From NCBI GenBank assembly GCA_964360255.1, contig CAYHVK010000002.1, positions 62,001-126,000 on the forward strand: 64,000 nt of DNA. The letters are read 5' to 3'. This document shows, piece by piece, positions 8,553-16,884 of the stretch. The position numbers and the translations under genes are program-made. The stretch comes from CAYHVK01 sp964360255. GTDB lineage: Bacteria; Bdellovibrionota; Bdellovibrionia; Bdellovibrionales; UBA1609. Every line of letters begins with the position of its first letter. The stretch's first letter is position 1. The notes below the pieces were generated by a model. That model was not told where the DNA came from. It did not search any database and saw only the letters and a program-made list of their open reading frames with translations.

Positions 8553-10108
8553 ATTCTAAAAAATTCTATTTGCTCATCACTTTCTGCGTCGCTTTTTGTA
8601 GCCTCTCGTACGAACTTCTTATTGCTCGCACTTTAGGGTCGTTGACAGGCGATATCGTCACCAGCCAATCGTGGACGATCGGTTTCTATATAGCGGCCCT
8701 CGGGTTCGGTGCTATGACTTTTCATCTTTGGGAAAATGTAAAACAAGAAACGCGAGTCTTGTTTTATAATACAGAAATCTTGCTTTCGCTTTTAGGCTTG
8801 TTAGCGGTTCCGATCATTTTACTGATGAAGATGTGGTTTGAGTACAAAGCCATTTTTATTGGTCAGCCTCACGCATTTATTCTCTGCGCTCAATTGATGA
8901 CTTTTGCCGTCGGGTATTTTTCGGGTTTTGAAATTCCACTTTTGCTCAAGCTCAGTCAAAGTGATGAAAAAAGCGAATCTTACGTTATTGGTTATCATTA
9001 CTTTGGTTCTATGGTGGGAGCGATCACAGCCGCCTATTTTTTTCAGCCGCACTTTGCTGCAGTTTCGATAGGAGTCTTCATTGCTTCGGGCAACCTCTTA
9101 TTAAGCGCCATATTTTTAACTAAGAAATTGAAGCCGGTCGTTTTTTACGTCGTCTTCTCTGGAGTTTTTGTGGCGGGAGCTTTTTCAGCTTTCAAAATTG
9201 ACCAAAAGCACGCTGAAATAACTTATTTTGTAACTTCGCCTTCACTCTACGCCAAATCATTTCAAGAGCTGGGTGAGTTGGCTCATCAGTATGTGAAAGT
9301 TGATAGACATTTATCGCCGTATCAGACCATCGATATTGTTGAAAAAACAGCTATTGAACTTTCAGATGAAGAAGGGGCCCGAGCCGGAGTTCCTCAGCTG
9401 ACGTTATTTAATCGTCTCTATATTAATAGCCAGCTACAAGTTTCGTTGAACTATCAAGATGTTTATCATGAGACCTTTGCTCATGTACCCATCAACTTAA
9501 GTCAGAAAACTCCTAAGAAAATACTTATTTTAGGAGGCGGTGACGGAATTTTAGCTTTTGAATTAGCAAAATATGAAAGCGTCGATATTACTTTAGTTGA
9601 GTTAGATGAAGTTATTTTAAATTTAGCTCAAACACATCCTTTACTTTTAACCATGAATCATTCGGTTTTCAGCAAAGAATCGGTGCAGGTTAGGGTCGCT
9701 GATGCTTTTTCATTTATGTTAAAAAATCGCCAAAAGTATGATGCCATTTATGCGGACTTTCCGCTCCCTCGAGATGATGAGTTGATGAGGCTTTTCAGTT
9801 TAGAGTTCTATCAAGCTTTAAGAAGAGCTTTAGTTGACGATGGTTTTTTGGTTGTTGATACCCCGGGCCAAGGCGAGGGGCATATTGAATCACGTATAGC
9901 TGATTCACTTTTAAGTGGTGGCTTTGAAAATGTTTATTTATATGGTGGAGTCGCGCGCTTTGCACTGGCTAGCGTGAAATCTCTCGATATCAGCCGGGAG
10001 GCTACAGCTCAAAATATGGGTGCAGAAAGCAAAAAATATTTTGCACCGCCCACTCGCCATGTATCGACAGGCCACCCTATCTCGTTATTCAGGCCTGGGG
10101 GGCGTTAA
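8549..10108 (+). CDS. Membrane-fused spermidine synthase-like aminopropyltransferase
   Basis: I start it at the ATG at 8549, which overlaps the previous stop. The product is 519 residues. The first 220 or so form about seven membrane segments. The rest is a Rossmann-type aminopropyltransferase/methyltransferase fold with the nucleotide-binding GGGDG, the acidic VELDEVIL strand end and the YADFPLP...LFSLEFY segment. Spermidine synthases transfer aminopropyl from decarboxylated SAM to a polyamine, releasing methylthioadenosine. In the motif that normally reads D-x-x-D-P the second Asp is Leu here, so the substrate or chemistry may differ. It is the second gene of the six-gene operon ending with three prepilins. 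Confidence 0.8.
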   Translation: MNSKKFYLLITFCVAFCSLSYELLIARTLGSLTGDIVTSQSWTIGFYIAALGFGAMTFHLWENVKQETRVLFYNTEILLSLLGLLAVPIILLMKMWFEYKAIFIGQPHAFILCAQLMTFAVGYFSGFEIPLLLKLSQSDEKSESYVIGYHYFGSMVGAITAAYFFQPHFAAVSIGVFIASGNLLLSAIFLTKKLKPVVFYVVFSGVFVAGAFSAFKIDQKHAEITYFVTSPSLYAKSFQELGELAHQYVKVDRHLSPYQTIDIVEKTAIELSDEEGARAGVPQLTLFNRLYINSQLQVSLNYQDVYHETFAHVPINLSQKTPKKILILGGGDGILAFELAKYESVDITLVELDEVILNLAQTHPLLLTMNHSVFSKESVQVRVADAFSFMLKNRQKYDAIYADFPLPRDDELMRLFSLEFYQALRRALVDDGFLVVDTPGQGEGHIESRIADSLLSGGFENVYLYGGVARFALASVKSLDISREATAQNMGAESKKYFAPPTRHVSTGHPISLFRPGGR

Positions 10109-10110
10109 AC

Positions 10111-11178
10111 GTGAAGAGTGCAAGATTCTTAGGCTGGGATATTATTCGCTTAGTGAGTTTTATTCCGATCGTTATGTATCACCTGTTAGAGGCTGTTTGG
10201 GGTGATCATCGCGATCTTTTTCAGCCGGTTATGTCAACAGATCCGCTGTTCTGGAATTTTATCTATGAATTTATGCGAGTTCTTTCGTTCAGTGGCTTCT
10301 CGATTTTTTTGCTGACGTTTTTTCTTATGGGCTTCAGCGCCGAGCGCCGCAAAGTGAATGGGCCACTGATCGCACTTCTGGCTTTAGGATGGATTATTTT
10401 CTGTTGGGCCTATGAGGGGTTCAGTCATCTTTTTATTTTTTGGGATGTGTATCCACTTATTGCTGTCTCTCTGCTTTTTATTCAACTGGTTTTGCGTTTC
10501 ACCAAAATCAAAGAAATCTACTTCGGACTATTTGGTTTTATTCTCACTTTAGTGCCTTTTTGGGAGTTCTCTTTTTTCTCTACTTTGTCTTTAAGAACGC
10601 AAATGGTCTTAGTCGGAAATTGCGAGGCGGGGCTTTCTGGCTGGCCGGTTTTGCCTTGGATGGGATTAGCTATTTTTGCATACTCTGGCGGAAGATGGAT
10701 CAAGCCTTACATTAAAAATACAGGTGATGAAGCCGGGTTGCCATTTACAAAGCCCGAGCGATTTATTTGGCCCATTGTTTTATTGATCAGTGTATTTTTT
10801 TGGGGGGCCTATTACCAAGTTAATCTAGATATGCTCAATGTCTTTGATTGCCTCACGTATCGCCAGAGCCCTCTTGAATTTTGGGCCCATCTTATTTGGA
10901 TTGTGTTTTTTATTCGTCTCAGTTTGGTACCCGCTGTGCAACGCTATTTGCAGGCTAATTTTAAATCTGTGTCCCAATTTGCGACATCCAAGAACTTTGC
11001 CTTTGTGTATTTTTATAGCTTTGTTGTGACGAGCGCTATAGCTCTACCAATGAGTTCTCGGTTGCAAAGAGAACCCAATCTTTTTACACTATATATGGTG
11101 GTCAATTGGATTTTTATCGAGATAACGGCTCGATTCCTATTGCGTTTTTTTGATGGCAGGAAGGCTCATGTTCAATAA
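10111..11178 (+). CDS. Acyltransferase-3-like integral membrane protein
   Basis: A 355-residue protein with about ten hydrophobic segments. It begins with GWDIIRLVSFIPIVMYH, which fits the first helix of acyltransferase-3 (OafA-type) proteins where Arg and the final His are key. These enzymes O-acylate sugars or other envelope molecules at the inner membrane. It starts with GTG, 2 bp after the stop of the aminopropyltransferase-like gene, behind a GGGGGG site. Its 3' end overlaps the first prepilin start by 11 bp. The rest of the sequence is divergent, so the family call is moderate and the substrate unknown. Confidence 0.6.
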   Translation: MKSARFLGWDIIRLVSFIPIVMYHLLEAVWGDHRDLFQPVMSTDPLFWNFIYEFMRVLSFSGFSIFLLTFFLMGFSAERRKVNGPLIALLALGWIIFCWAYEGFSHLFIFWDVYPLIAVSLLFIQLVLRFTKIKEIYFGLFGFILTLVPFWEFSFFSTLSLRTQMVLVGNCEAGLSGWPVLPWMGLAIFAYSGGRWIKPYIKNTGDEAGLPFTKPERFIWPIVLLISVFFWGAYYQVNLDMLNVFDCLTYRQSPLEFWAHLIWIVFFIRLSLVPAVQRYLQANFKSVSQFATSKNFAFVYFYSFVVTSAIALPMSSRLQREPNLFTLYMVVNWIFIEITARFLLRFFDGRKAHVQ

Positions 11179-11917
11179 TCGCGGCGTCAGTCTTATCGAA
11201 GCTATAATTGCGAGCTCAGTGGGCATCGTGATTATTATGGCATTAGGTGAGCTGATGATGTCGCAGCAAAACGCCACTCGCGATGTGATGCAAACTTATG
11301 AGCTCGCGACAGCTTATGCTCAGGTCACAGAACATCTTTCTGATAACACGACTTGCGGTAATAACTTTAATGGTATCGATCCGAATATTGGAAATATTAA
11401 TAACACGACTTTTTATCGACTTCTTGATCGCACTGGGGCGGTCGAAATTTATAGAGAAGGCAATCTGCATGGCGGTGGTCTTCTCACTCTAACGGCTCTT
11501 GATCGTTTGCCAGCCAGTCCGCCGACTGTGGCGAATAGTAAAGGCATGTTTATTTTACGAATGACTTTTCAGCGTCGAGGTCTGGCGACAGGCCTGGTAG
11601 ATATGCCCATTGATGTACCAGTATTTTTTAATACAGACGGGGCTAACAATGTTGCTTCGTGTTCTACACAAGGTGTATCAAGCGCCCTCAATTGTGTGCG
11701 CCCAGCGCTGACTTGTAATGGTTGTCCATTGTTGCAGACACCATGTCCTCCCAGCTACACTTTAACAGGTGGCGGAATTTCTGACCAAGATACGTCTAAG
11801 AGAGCGTTTTATTCTCATCCCATAGCACCCGGAACACCTGGCTTTCCTGATGGAGGCTGGCGCTGTCAAAATGCTGATCCAGGTTTTTTAGAGTGTACGG
11901 CAATTTGTTGTAGATAG
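11168..11917 (+). CDS. Prepilin-like protein 1 with Cys-rich C-terminal module
   Basis: The start at 11168 is supported by an AGGAAGG site and gives 249 residues. The N-terminus is a type IV prepilin signal: short basic leader, Gly6, then VSLIE with Glu at mature position 5, followed by a 20-residue hydrophobic helix. It should therefore be cleaved by prepilin peptidase and handled by a pilus or type II secretion machine. The C-terminal 60 residues carry CPPSYTLTGGG ... GGWRC ... ECTAICC, shared with the next two genes. The middle contains TTCGNNFNGI and a run around LDRLPASPP also shared with them. Which filament it joins is unknown; no pilus motor genes are in the window. Confidence 0.8.
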   Translation: MFNNRGVSLIEAIIASSVGIVIIMALGELMMSQQNATRDVMQTYELATAYAQVTEHLSDNTTCGNNFNGIDPNIGNINNTTFYRLLDRTGAVEIYREGNLHGGGLLTLTALDRLPASPPTVANSKGMFILRMTFQRRGLATGLVDMPIDVPVFFNTDGANNVASCSTQGVSSALNCVRPALTCNGCPLLQTPCPPSYTLTGGGISDQDTSKRAFYSHPIAPGTPGFPDGGWRCQNADPGFLECTAICCR

Positions 11918-11940
11918 AAGATAAAATGAACAGGTAACCA

Positions 11941-12696
11941 ATGAAATGTTTAGAAAATAAAATTAAATCTAATCAACATGGTTTTACAATCATGGAAGTT
12001 ATTATTTTGGCTTCAGTTGGTTTGGTTTCAATTCTGGCTTTCTCAACTTATGTTGCAAGTCAGAAAGCCGGCGCTCGAGAAGTGGTTCAGAATATTGAGG
12101 GTGCGGCCATTCAGTCCATGATTGCCGAGATTGTCACAGATCCTACAGCCTGCCTGAACAATTTTAATGGGATGAACACCAGTGTTTTGACATTCCGTAC
12201 GGATGTACGTGATGCATCTAATGCCGTCCGAATCGATACAAACACGCCATTTCGTGGTGGCAATTTAAGTTTTCTAAGGCTTGAGAAGTTGCCAGCCGCA
12301 CCGATTCTGCCACCAAATGGGCAGGGTGAAGTGAGAATGAGCATTATACTTAACAAAAAAGGCACATCGGCGGGGGCTAAAGAAATGCAATTTATTCTTC
12401 CGCTTCAGGTGAGGGTGGATGCCGCTAGAAATGTCATTTATTGTGCAGCTTCTTTTGGTAATAGCGGTGCGCAGTGCGTATACCCGGTTAGTACTTGCAA
12501 TTGCACAACTCAAACGGTGTCTTGCCCAGTCGGTTATAGGGTTACCGGTGGAGGTATGTACGATGGTGGAATGGGTAAGGGGAGATATTATTCTTTCCCA
12601 GTAAATCCACCAGGAGGAGCTAATGGCACGGGTGGTTGGACTTGTGGAACTAATGGTAGAAGTAGTCAAAGGTGTTATGCGGTCTGTTGCTTATAA
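11941..12696 (+). CDS. Prepilin-like protein 2 with Cys-rich C-terminal module
   Basis: A 251-residue paralogue of the preceding gene. The prepilin site is Gly14 followed by FTIME (Glu5) and a hydrophobic helix. The shared middle shows TACLNNFNGM and LEKLPAAPI. The C-terminal module is CPVGYRVTGGGMYDGG ... GGWTC ... CYAVCC. The Cys are probably disulfide-bonded outside the inner membrane. It begins 23 bp after prepilin 1 and its 3' end overlaps prepilin 3 by 20 bp, so the three are probably made in fixed proportion. Confidence 0.8.
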   Translation: MKCLENKIKSNQHGFTIMEVIILASVGLVSILAFSTYVASQKAGAREVVQNIEGAAIQSMIAEIVTDPTACLNNFNGMNTSVLTFRTDVRDASNAVRIDTNTPFRGGNLSFLRLEKLPAAPILPPNGQGEVRMSIILNKKGTSAGAKEMQFILPLQVRVDAARNVIYCAASFGNSGAQCVYPVSTCNCTTQTVSCPVGYRVTGGGMYDGGMGKGRYYSFPVNPPGGANGTGGWTCGTNGRSSQRCYAVCCL

Positions 12697-13486
12697 ATTT
12701 AGATTGAATGCCAACGGTGTTTCATTAGTAGAGCTGATGGTTTCTATTGGTGTGTCTGTCACTGTTTTACTTATAATTTCGCAGTATTTTGCAGATCAAA
12801 CAAAATCTCTGCGCTCGGTGACTCAATTATTAGAAACCCAAGCCATTCAGCAAGATATCACTCGACTCTACGGCAATGGCACCAACTGCACGACTTTCTT
12901 CAAATTTAGAGATGGTAATTCTTCAGGTGTATTGCCAAATTTGGCGGACTCCGCCGGCACGGTTCGTTATACAAGTACGCCGCCCGGTAATCTTTATGCC
13001 GCAGGCACATTACGTCTCGACAATATATTTATGGTGCCGGTCCCGCCAATAAGTCTGCCGAATAAGCGGGGGCAGTTTATGATTCGCCTCGAGTTTTCTC
13101 GTACAGGTTCTACTTCGAGTCAGCCAAGAATTGTGTCGAATATTCCGATTTTTTTCAAATCTGATTCGGGTAATATGATTGATGAGTGCACAACAAACCG
13201 CCAAATTATACAGGCGGGTCTTGATTGCGTGAGACTCACAAATCCGCCGGCTAACCCGCCGCCTCAGCCTCCGGGCGATGGTTTCAATCGAAAAGTCGGT
13301 TGTCCAACAGGGTATGAAGTTGTTGGTGGTGGTATGCAAGATGCTGATATCTGTAAGTGTGGCCTGATCAATACAGTTATTCAGCCCGGCGTTGACCCGC
13401 TCTTTCCGAATGGTGGCTGGGAATGCCAAGAGCAAACTAGCGCTGGTCTTACTTGTTACGCGATCTGCTGCCGACCAGCTCCATAA
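12677..13486 (+). CDS. Prepilin-like protein 3 with Cys-rich C-terminal module
   Basis: I choose the ATG at 12677, behind AAAGGTG, because it places the prepilin cleavage site (Gly14, then VSLVE) at the usual distance. An in-frame start 18 codons earlier would add an odd leader. The protein is 269 residues. After the N-terminal helix come TNCTTFFKF and a variant of the shared middle, a Pro-rich linker (about PPANPPPQPPGDG) and the module CPTGYEVVGGG ... CKCG ... GGWEC ... CYAICC, with two extra Cys. It is the last gene of the operon and meets the convergent gene at 13487 with no gap. Confidence 0.8.
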   Translation: MRSVAYKFRLNANGVSLVELMVSIGVSVTVLLIISQYFADQTKSLRSVTQLLETQAIQQDITRLYGNGTNCTTFFKFRDGNSSGVLPNLADSAGTVRYTSTPPGNLYAAGTLRLDNIFMVPVPPISLPNKRGQFMIRLEFSRTGSTSSQPRIVSNIPIFFKSDSGNMIDECTTNRQIIQAGLDCVRLTNPPANPPPQPPGDGFNRKVGCPTGYEVVGGGMQDADICKCGLINTVIQPGVDPLFPNGGWECQEQTSAGLTCYAICCRPAP

Positions 13487-14470
13487 TCAATTATAGATAT
13501 TTTGAGCTTCCCGATGATGCTTTTTCCAAATAAAAGCGTCGAGGGCAAAGTGTGTGAAGAGCGGAGTCAAATAGAACCCAAGCACTAAGGCTGAGAGCCA
13601 AGTAAAAGTGAAATCGGATTTGAAATTAATAAAATGCTCTTCAACGTAATTTTCACTGAAACCAAAAAATAGTGCGGTTAAAACAATAACGACTAAAGCT
13701 AAGCCGAAGGTTTTAAAGCGTTGTTTTTGCGTCCGCACCAAAGCATGACTCATTAAAACAAAATAGGTCAGGCCATGGGCTATTAAAAGCGGGAATAAAA
13801 CTTCGTAGGCTCTTCGGCCAATGAAAAAACAAACAGCATATTGAGCGCCGATAAAAAGTAAGAATAAGGCTCTATTAGGTTCGCGAACATTATTTTTGAA
13901 TTGTACATATTCGTAAGTTAACCAAGCGCCAAGTGCCGCGAACCAAAATACAAGTGTGATTTGAAAAGCGACGGGGCTTGAAAACATCACTAGATCGGCA
14001 CCTGAATAATAGCCCGTGAACACTCCCTCTCTAAAATGATAGGCGATAATCGGTAATAGACTGAAGGCCCATAAAAAATAAGTTGAGACTTTTGAGGATC
14101 TCTTGTTGAGCTTCTCATACCATTTTAAAAGCCCATAGTTTTGCCGAATATGATGAAAGAGAGTGGCGTAGACAATAAACGACCACAAGCCCGGAAACTG
14201 CAAATAGGCCCAGAAGAAGAAGCAGAGCACGATGAGAAGGGGCGTCAGAATATAAGTCAGCGGGTCTGTTTTGACTTCATCGCTGTGAAAGTAAGTGCGC
14301 CAAAGAGTGGTGTAGACATGACCTGAGTCAATAATGACAGTGGCGATTAAGGCGTAAAAAAAAGATTCACTAGCAAAGTGGGGCCAGCCAAAAGAAAAGG
14401 CAATACAAAGTAGTGTGGGAAGATAAAAAAAAGCCAGATCGCTTTTGTAAGTGCCTAATATCCAACGCAT
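13487..14470 (-). CDS. His-rich polytopic membrane protein, unknown
   Basis: The start at 14470 (MRWILGTYKSD) follows the dps stop by 4 bp. A longer in-frame reading would run through dps and is unlikely. The product is 327 residues with about eight or nine membrane segments. Conserved-looking His occur near membrane edges: IDSGHVYTTLWRTYFH, LFHHIRQNYG, LLIAHGLTYF and THFALDAFIWKKHH. The spacing recalls membrane metal-dependent oxygenase-like proteins such as Brp/Blh, but I cannot assign it. It is the last gene of the methionine-salvage/dps transcript. Confidence 0.65.
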   Translation of the reverse strand: MRWILGTYKSDLAFFYLPTLLCIAFSFGWPHFASESFFYALIATVIIDSGHVYTTLWRTYFHSDEVKTDPLTYILTPLLIVLCFFFWAYLQFPGLWSFIVYATLFHHIRQNYGLLKWYEKLNKRSSKVSTYFLWAFSLLPIIAYHFREGVFTGYYSGADLVMFSSPVAFQITLVFWFAALGAWLTYEYVQFKNNVREPNRALFLLFIGAQYAVCFFIGRRAYEVLFPLLIAHGLTYFVLMSHALVRTQKQRFKTFGLALVVIVLTALFFGFSENYVEEHFINFKSDFTFTWLSALVLGFYLTPLFTHFALDAFIWKKHHREAQNIYN

Positions 14471-14474
14471 GGGT

Positions 14475-15011
14475 TTAATCTTCGAGTAAGCTTCGAAGCA
14501 TCCAGGCTGTCTTTTCGTGGATTTGAATTCTTTGTGTAAGCAAATCAAGGGTCGCTTCATCGTTGCCTTTTTCTGCATGCGGAAAGATCGAGCGGGCTGT
14601 TTTTACAACGGCTTCATGGCCGCGCACTAAATTGCGAATCATATCTTTAGCTGCTGGTACGCCCTCTTCTTCTTTGATCGAAGCCAGTTTTGAATAGGCG
14701 GCATATGTTCCGGGAGCGTACACATCAAGGGCGCGCATTCTCTCGGCAATTAAATCAACAGCTAAAGCGAGCTCATTGTAGTGAGTTTCAAACATGAGAT
14801 GAAGGGTTTGAAACATTGGGCCTGTAACGTTCCAGTGATAGTTATGAGTTTTAAGATAAAGCGTATAGGTGTCAGCCAGTAATTTGCCTAAATCGGCACC
14901 GATTTTCGTGCGGTGCTTTTCTGGAATGCCGATGTCGATTGAAAGGCGACCTTTAGAACCTTCGCTTTGCGCCGAGTTTGCGCTTACTTTTTTAGTTATT
15001 TTTTTGCTCAT
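14475..15011 (-). CDS. dps: Dps-family ferritin-like DNA-protection protein
   Basis: 178 residues, the usual Dps length. The ferroxidase helix motif is clear: LKTHNYHWNVTGPMF, then LHLMFETHYNELALAVDLIAERMRAL, giving the His/His and Asp/Glu iron ligands across the dimer interface. These proteins form 12-mers that oxidise iron with peroxide and often bind DNA. The first 25 residues are Lys/Ser-rich and could be a DNA-binding tail. A TAAGGAG site precedes the start. It lies 15 bp downstream of mtnC, an unusual position for dps. I see no OxyR-type site directly upstream. Confidence 0.92.
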   Translation of the reverse strand: MSKKITKKVSANSAQSEGSKGRLSIDIGIPEKHRTKIGADLGKLLADTYTLYLKTHNYHWNVTGPMFQTLHLMFETHYNELALAVDLIAERMRALDVYAPGTYAAYSKLASIKEEEGVPAAKDMIRNLVRGHEAVVKTARSIFPHAEKGNDEATLDLLTQRIQIHEKTAWMLRSLLED

Positions 15012-15026
15012 AGAACTTGGATCTCC

Positions 15027-15695
15027 TTAGTTGATTTTAATTTGAGTGAAATTTAGGGCCGTCGGGTGGCGATCTGAAGCTGTCGTGCCTTCTCGTACAA
15101 TTTGCACAGTTTTAAAGCCAGCTTCTCGAGCTGCGTCTAGCTCTTGGGCGATATCAGATAAAAAAAGCACGTTTTTAGTTTTCAGAGCTTCGCTAATTTT
15201 CTGATAAGAAGAGACTTCGCGTTTGCCGCCCACATCTAAGTCAAAGTGGTGGCTGATAAAGCCAAGCAAATTGCCCACGTCAGAGTATTGATAAAAGTTT
15301 TTTTGTGCGGCAACGCTGCCAGAAGAATAAATGCCAATCGGTAAGCCTTGGGCTTGCCATTTTTCAAAAGCGGGCTTCACATCTGGATACATATGGGCTT
15401 TATAACTACCGTTTTCATAGCCCGCCTTCCAGATCATGCCTTGTATGGTTTTGAGAGCTGGGTGCTTCACATCGTCTCTGATCCATTGTAGAAGTTGCTC
15501 AATGGCACCGTTTTCATCAGCTTGCTCAGTCTGTTTCAAACATTCTTTTACTTTGGGGTTTGATCTGTTATTAGAGATAAAATTTCGCATCTCACGAGCC
15601 GAATAGGGGAATAGAACGTTTTTAACGAAGGCAATATCAGACGTTGTACCTTCAATGTCAGTGAGAATGTAATCGACGCCGGTCACTTCAACCAT
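15027..15695 (-). CDS. mtnC: Acireductone synthase (enolase-phosphatase E1)
   Basis: A HAD-superfamily enzyme of 222 residues acting in methionine salvage. It enolises and dephosphorylates diketo-methylthiopentyl-1-phosphate to acireductone in the cytoplasm. The diagnostic HAD motif I is DIEGTTSD (D13, E15). GIYSSGSVAAQK is motif II, the Lys in the VGGKREVSSY region motif III, and FLSDIAQELDAAREAG motif IV. Its start overlaps the stop of mtnB by 1 bp. Confidence 0.95.
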   Translation of the reverse strand: MVEVTGVDYILTDIEGTTSDIAFVKNVLFPYSAREMRNFISNNRSNPKVKECLKQTEQADENGAIEQLLQWIRDDVKHPALKTIQGMIWKAGYENGSYKAHMYPDVKPAFEKWQAQGLPIGIYSSGSVAAQKNFYQYSDVGNLLGFISHHFDLDVGGKREVSSYQKISEALKTKNVLFLSDIAQELDAAREAGFKTVQIVREGTTASDRHPTALNFTQIKIN

Positions 15696-16330
15696 TAAAA
15701 ACCCATTTCAGAGTAGGCCATGGATTCAAATAAAAATTCATAAGTCTCAACATGACGGCGAGCCTCTTTAAGATCTTTGCCCCAAGTGTAAAGGCCGTGG
15801 CCTGCGATGAGAAAACCGTGGAATTTCATATCAGAACTAAATATCGGCTCCATAATTTTAACGAAGGCCTTCATATCCTGAGCATTCGGCAGAATCGGTA
15901 CGATCTCAGTCATATCGTGAGTTGTATTGCCAGCTAAGCCCTTTAATAGTTCATAATCTTTAATTTCTATTTTTTCGCGGCTGAGATATTTCATTGAAAG
16001 CCGAGTGGCGAAAATAGAGTGAGTGTGGAGGACGGCTCCTACTTCTGGATTTTTATAGAGATAGCAGTGAATTAAGGTTTCAGCTGAAGGACGTGCGTCC
16101 ACGGGCTCGACGACTGTGCCGTGTTCATCAACCAGAATCACATCTTCAGCTTGAATGGCGTGCTTGTCGACTCCGCTTCTTGTAAGTGCATAAATGCCAG
16201 GTAAAGAATCAAGTCGAGCCGAATAGTTCGAGCTGGTGGCTGGCGACCATTTATTTTGCGCGAAGAAGCGACCGATTTGGGCCATCTCCTGAGCTTTCTT
16301 TAAAAATTCTGGATTTTTTAAATGACTCAA
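15695..16330 (-). CDS. mtnB: Methylthioribulose-1-phosphate dehydratase
   Basis: A class II aldolase-fold protein of 211 residues. The zinc-binding GAVLHTHS and the later GHGLYTWGKD segment are the family signature, and SAETLIHCYLY holds the catalytic region. It dehydrates methylthioribulose-1-phosphate in methionine salvage. The N-terminal WSPATSSNYSARL is typical of MtnB. It overlaps mtnD by 4 bp and mtnC by 1 bp, so the three should be coupled in translation. Confidence 0.95.
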   Translation of the reverse strand: MSHLKNPEFLKKAQEMAQIGRFFAQNKWSPATSSNYSARLDSLPGIYALTRSGVDKHAIQAEDVILVDEHGTVVEPVDARPSAETLIHCYLYKNPEVGAVLHTHSIFATRLSMKYLSREKIEIKDYELLKGLAGNTTHDMTEIVPILPNAQDMKAFVKIMEPIFSSDMKFHGFLIAGHGLYTWGKDLKEARRHVETYEFLFESMAYSEMGF

Positions 16331-16875
16331 GGTTGAGCCTCAACACGAACGGGGGTGCCTGAGTAATTGGCCACCCAGCCCTCTTTGCTAGTGAAATAGC
16401 GGACCGCTTTAATACGGCGGTTACTGTCTAAGACAAACCAGTGCTCAGTATTGGCTGGGACTCGAATATATTCTTCAGCTTGAACGGTGAGAAGAACTTG
16501 TTCATCATTGGGCATAACAAAACCAAAGATACCCGAGCCATCGACGATATAGCGAACTTCATCATCACTGTGGCGGTGAGTTTTATCAAAAATCGAAAGC
16601 ATCTGCTCGATATTAGGAACTTTTGAATGAAGCACGACCAGATCTCGAGTTTGATAGCCGAAAAGTTTTTTCTGTTCTTCAAAACGGGAATCGAGAGCTT
16701 TAAGAAGAGTTTCTTTCTCTTCATCTTTTAAAGCGTCGGCTTTAAGTAGGCCACCGACTGTTTCAGTTTTCTCAATAGGCCAGTGAGAGAGTTCAATTGA
16801 AAGTGGTTTTAAATAAGCTCTGATTTCGTTGAGGTCAGAGAGCTCTTTGCCAGATTCTAATTTGAGTAAAGCCAT
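16327..16875 (-). CDS. mtnD: Acireductone dioxygenase
   Basis: A 182-residue cupin. The metal site is THRHSDDEVRYIVDG (His-x-His-x4/5-Glu) and the fourth ligand is the His in VPANTEHWF. With Fe(II) the family converts acireductone and oxygen to formate and ketomethylthiobutyrate, the methionine precursor; with Ni the off-pathway products form. A strong AAGGAG lies before the ATG. It begins 9 bp after the aminotransferase gene, whose probable substrate is this enzyme's product. Confidence 0.95.
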   Translation of the reverse strand: MALLKLESGKELSDLNEIRAYLKPLSIELSHWPIEKTETVGGLLKADALKDEEKETLLKALDSRFEEQKKLFGYQTRDLVVLHSKVPNIEQMLSIFDKTHRHSDDEVRYIVDGSGIFGFVMPNDEQVLLTVQAEEYIRVPANTEHWFVLDSNRRIKAVRYFTSKEGWVANYSGTPVRVEAQP

Positions 16876-16884
16876 TTTTTCTCC

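Noticed and set aside
15012..15026. An OxyR site just before dps.
   Set aside because: The gap to mtnC is only 15 bp and contains no ATAG-N7-CTAT motif, so dps is probably carried by the mtn transcript.
16428..16724. A 98-residue Lys-rich frame overlapping mtnD.
   Set aside because: Same strand, different frame from a clearly conserved gene; no ribosome-binding site.
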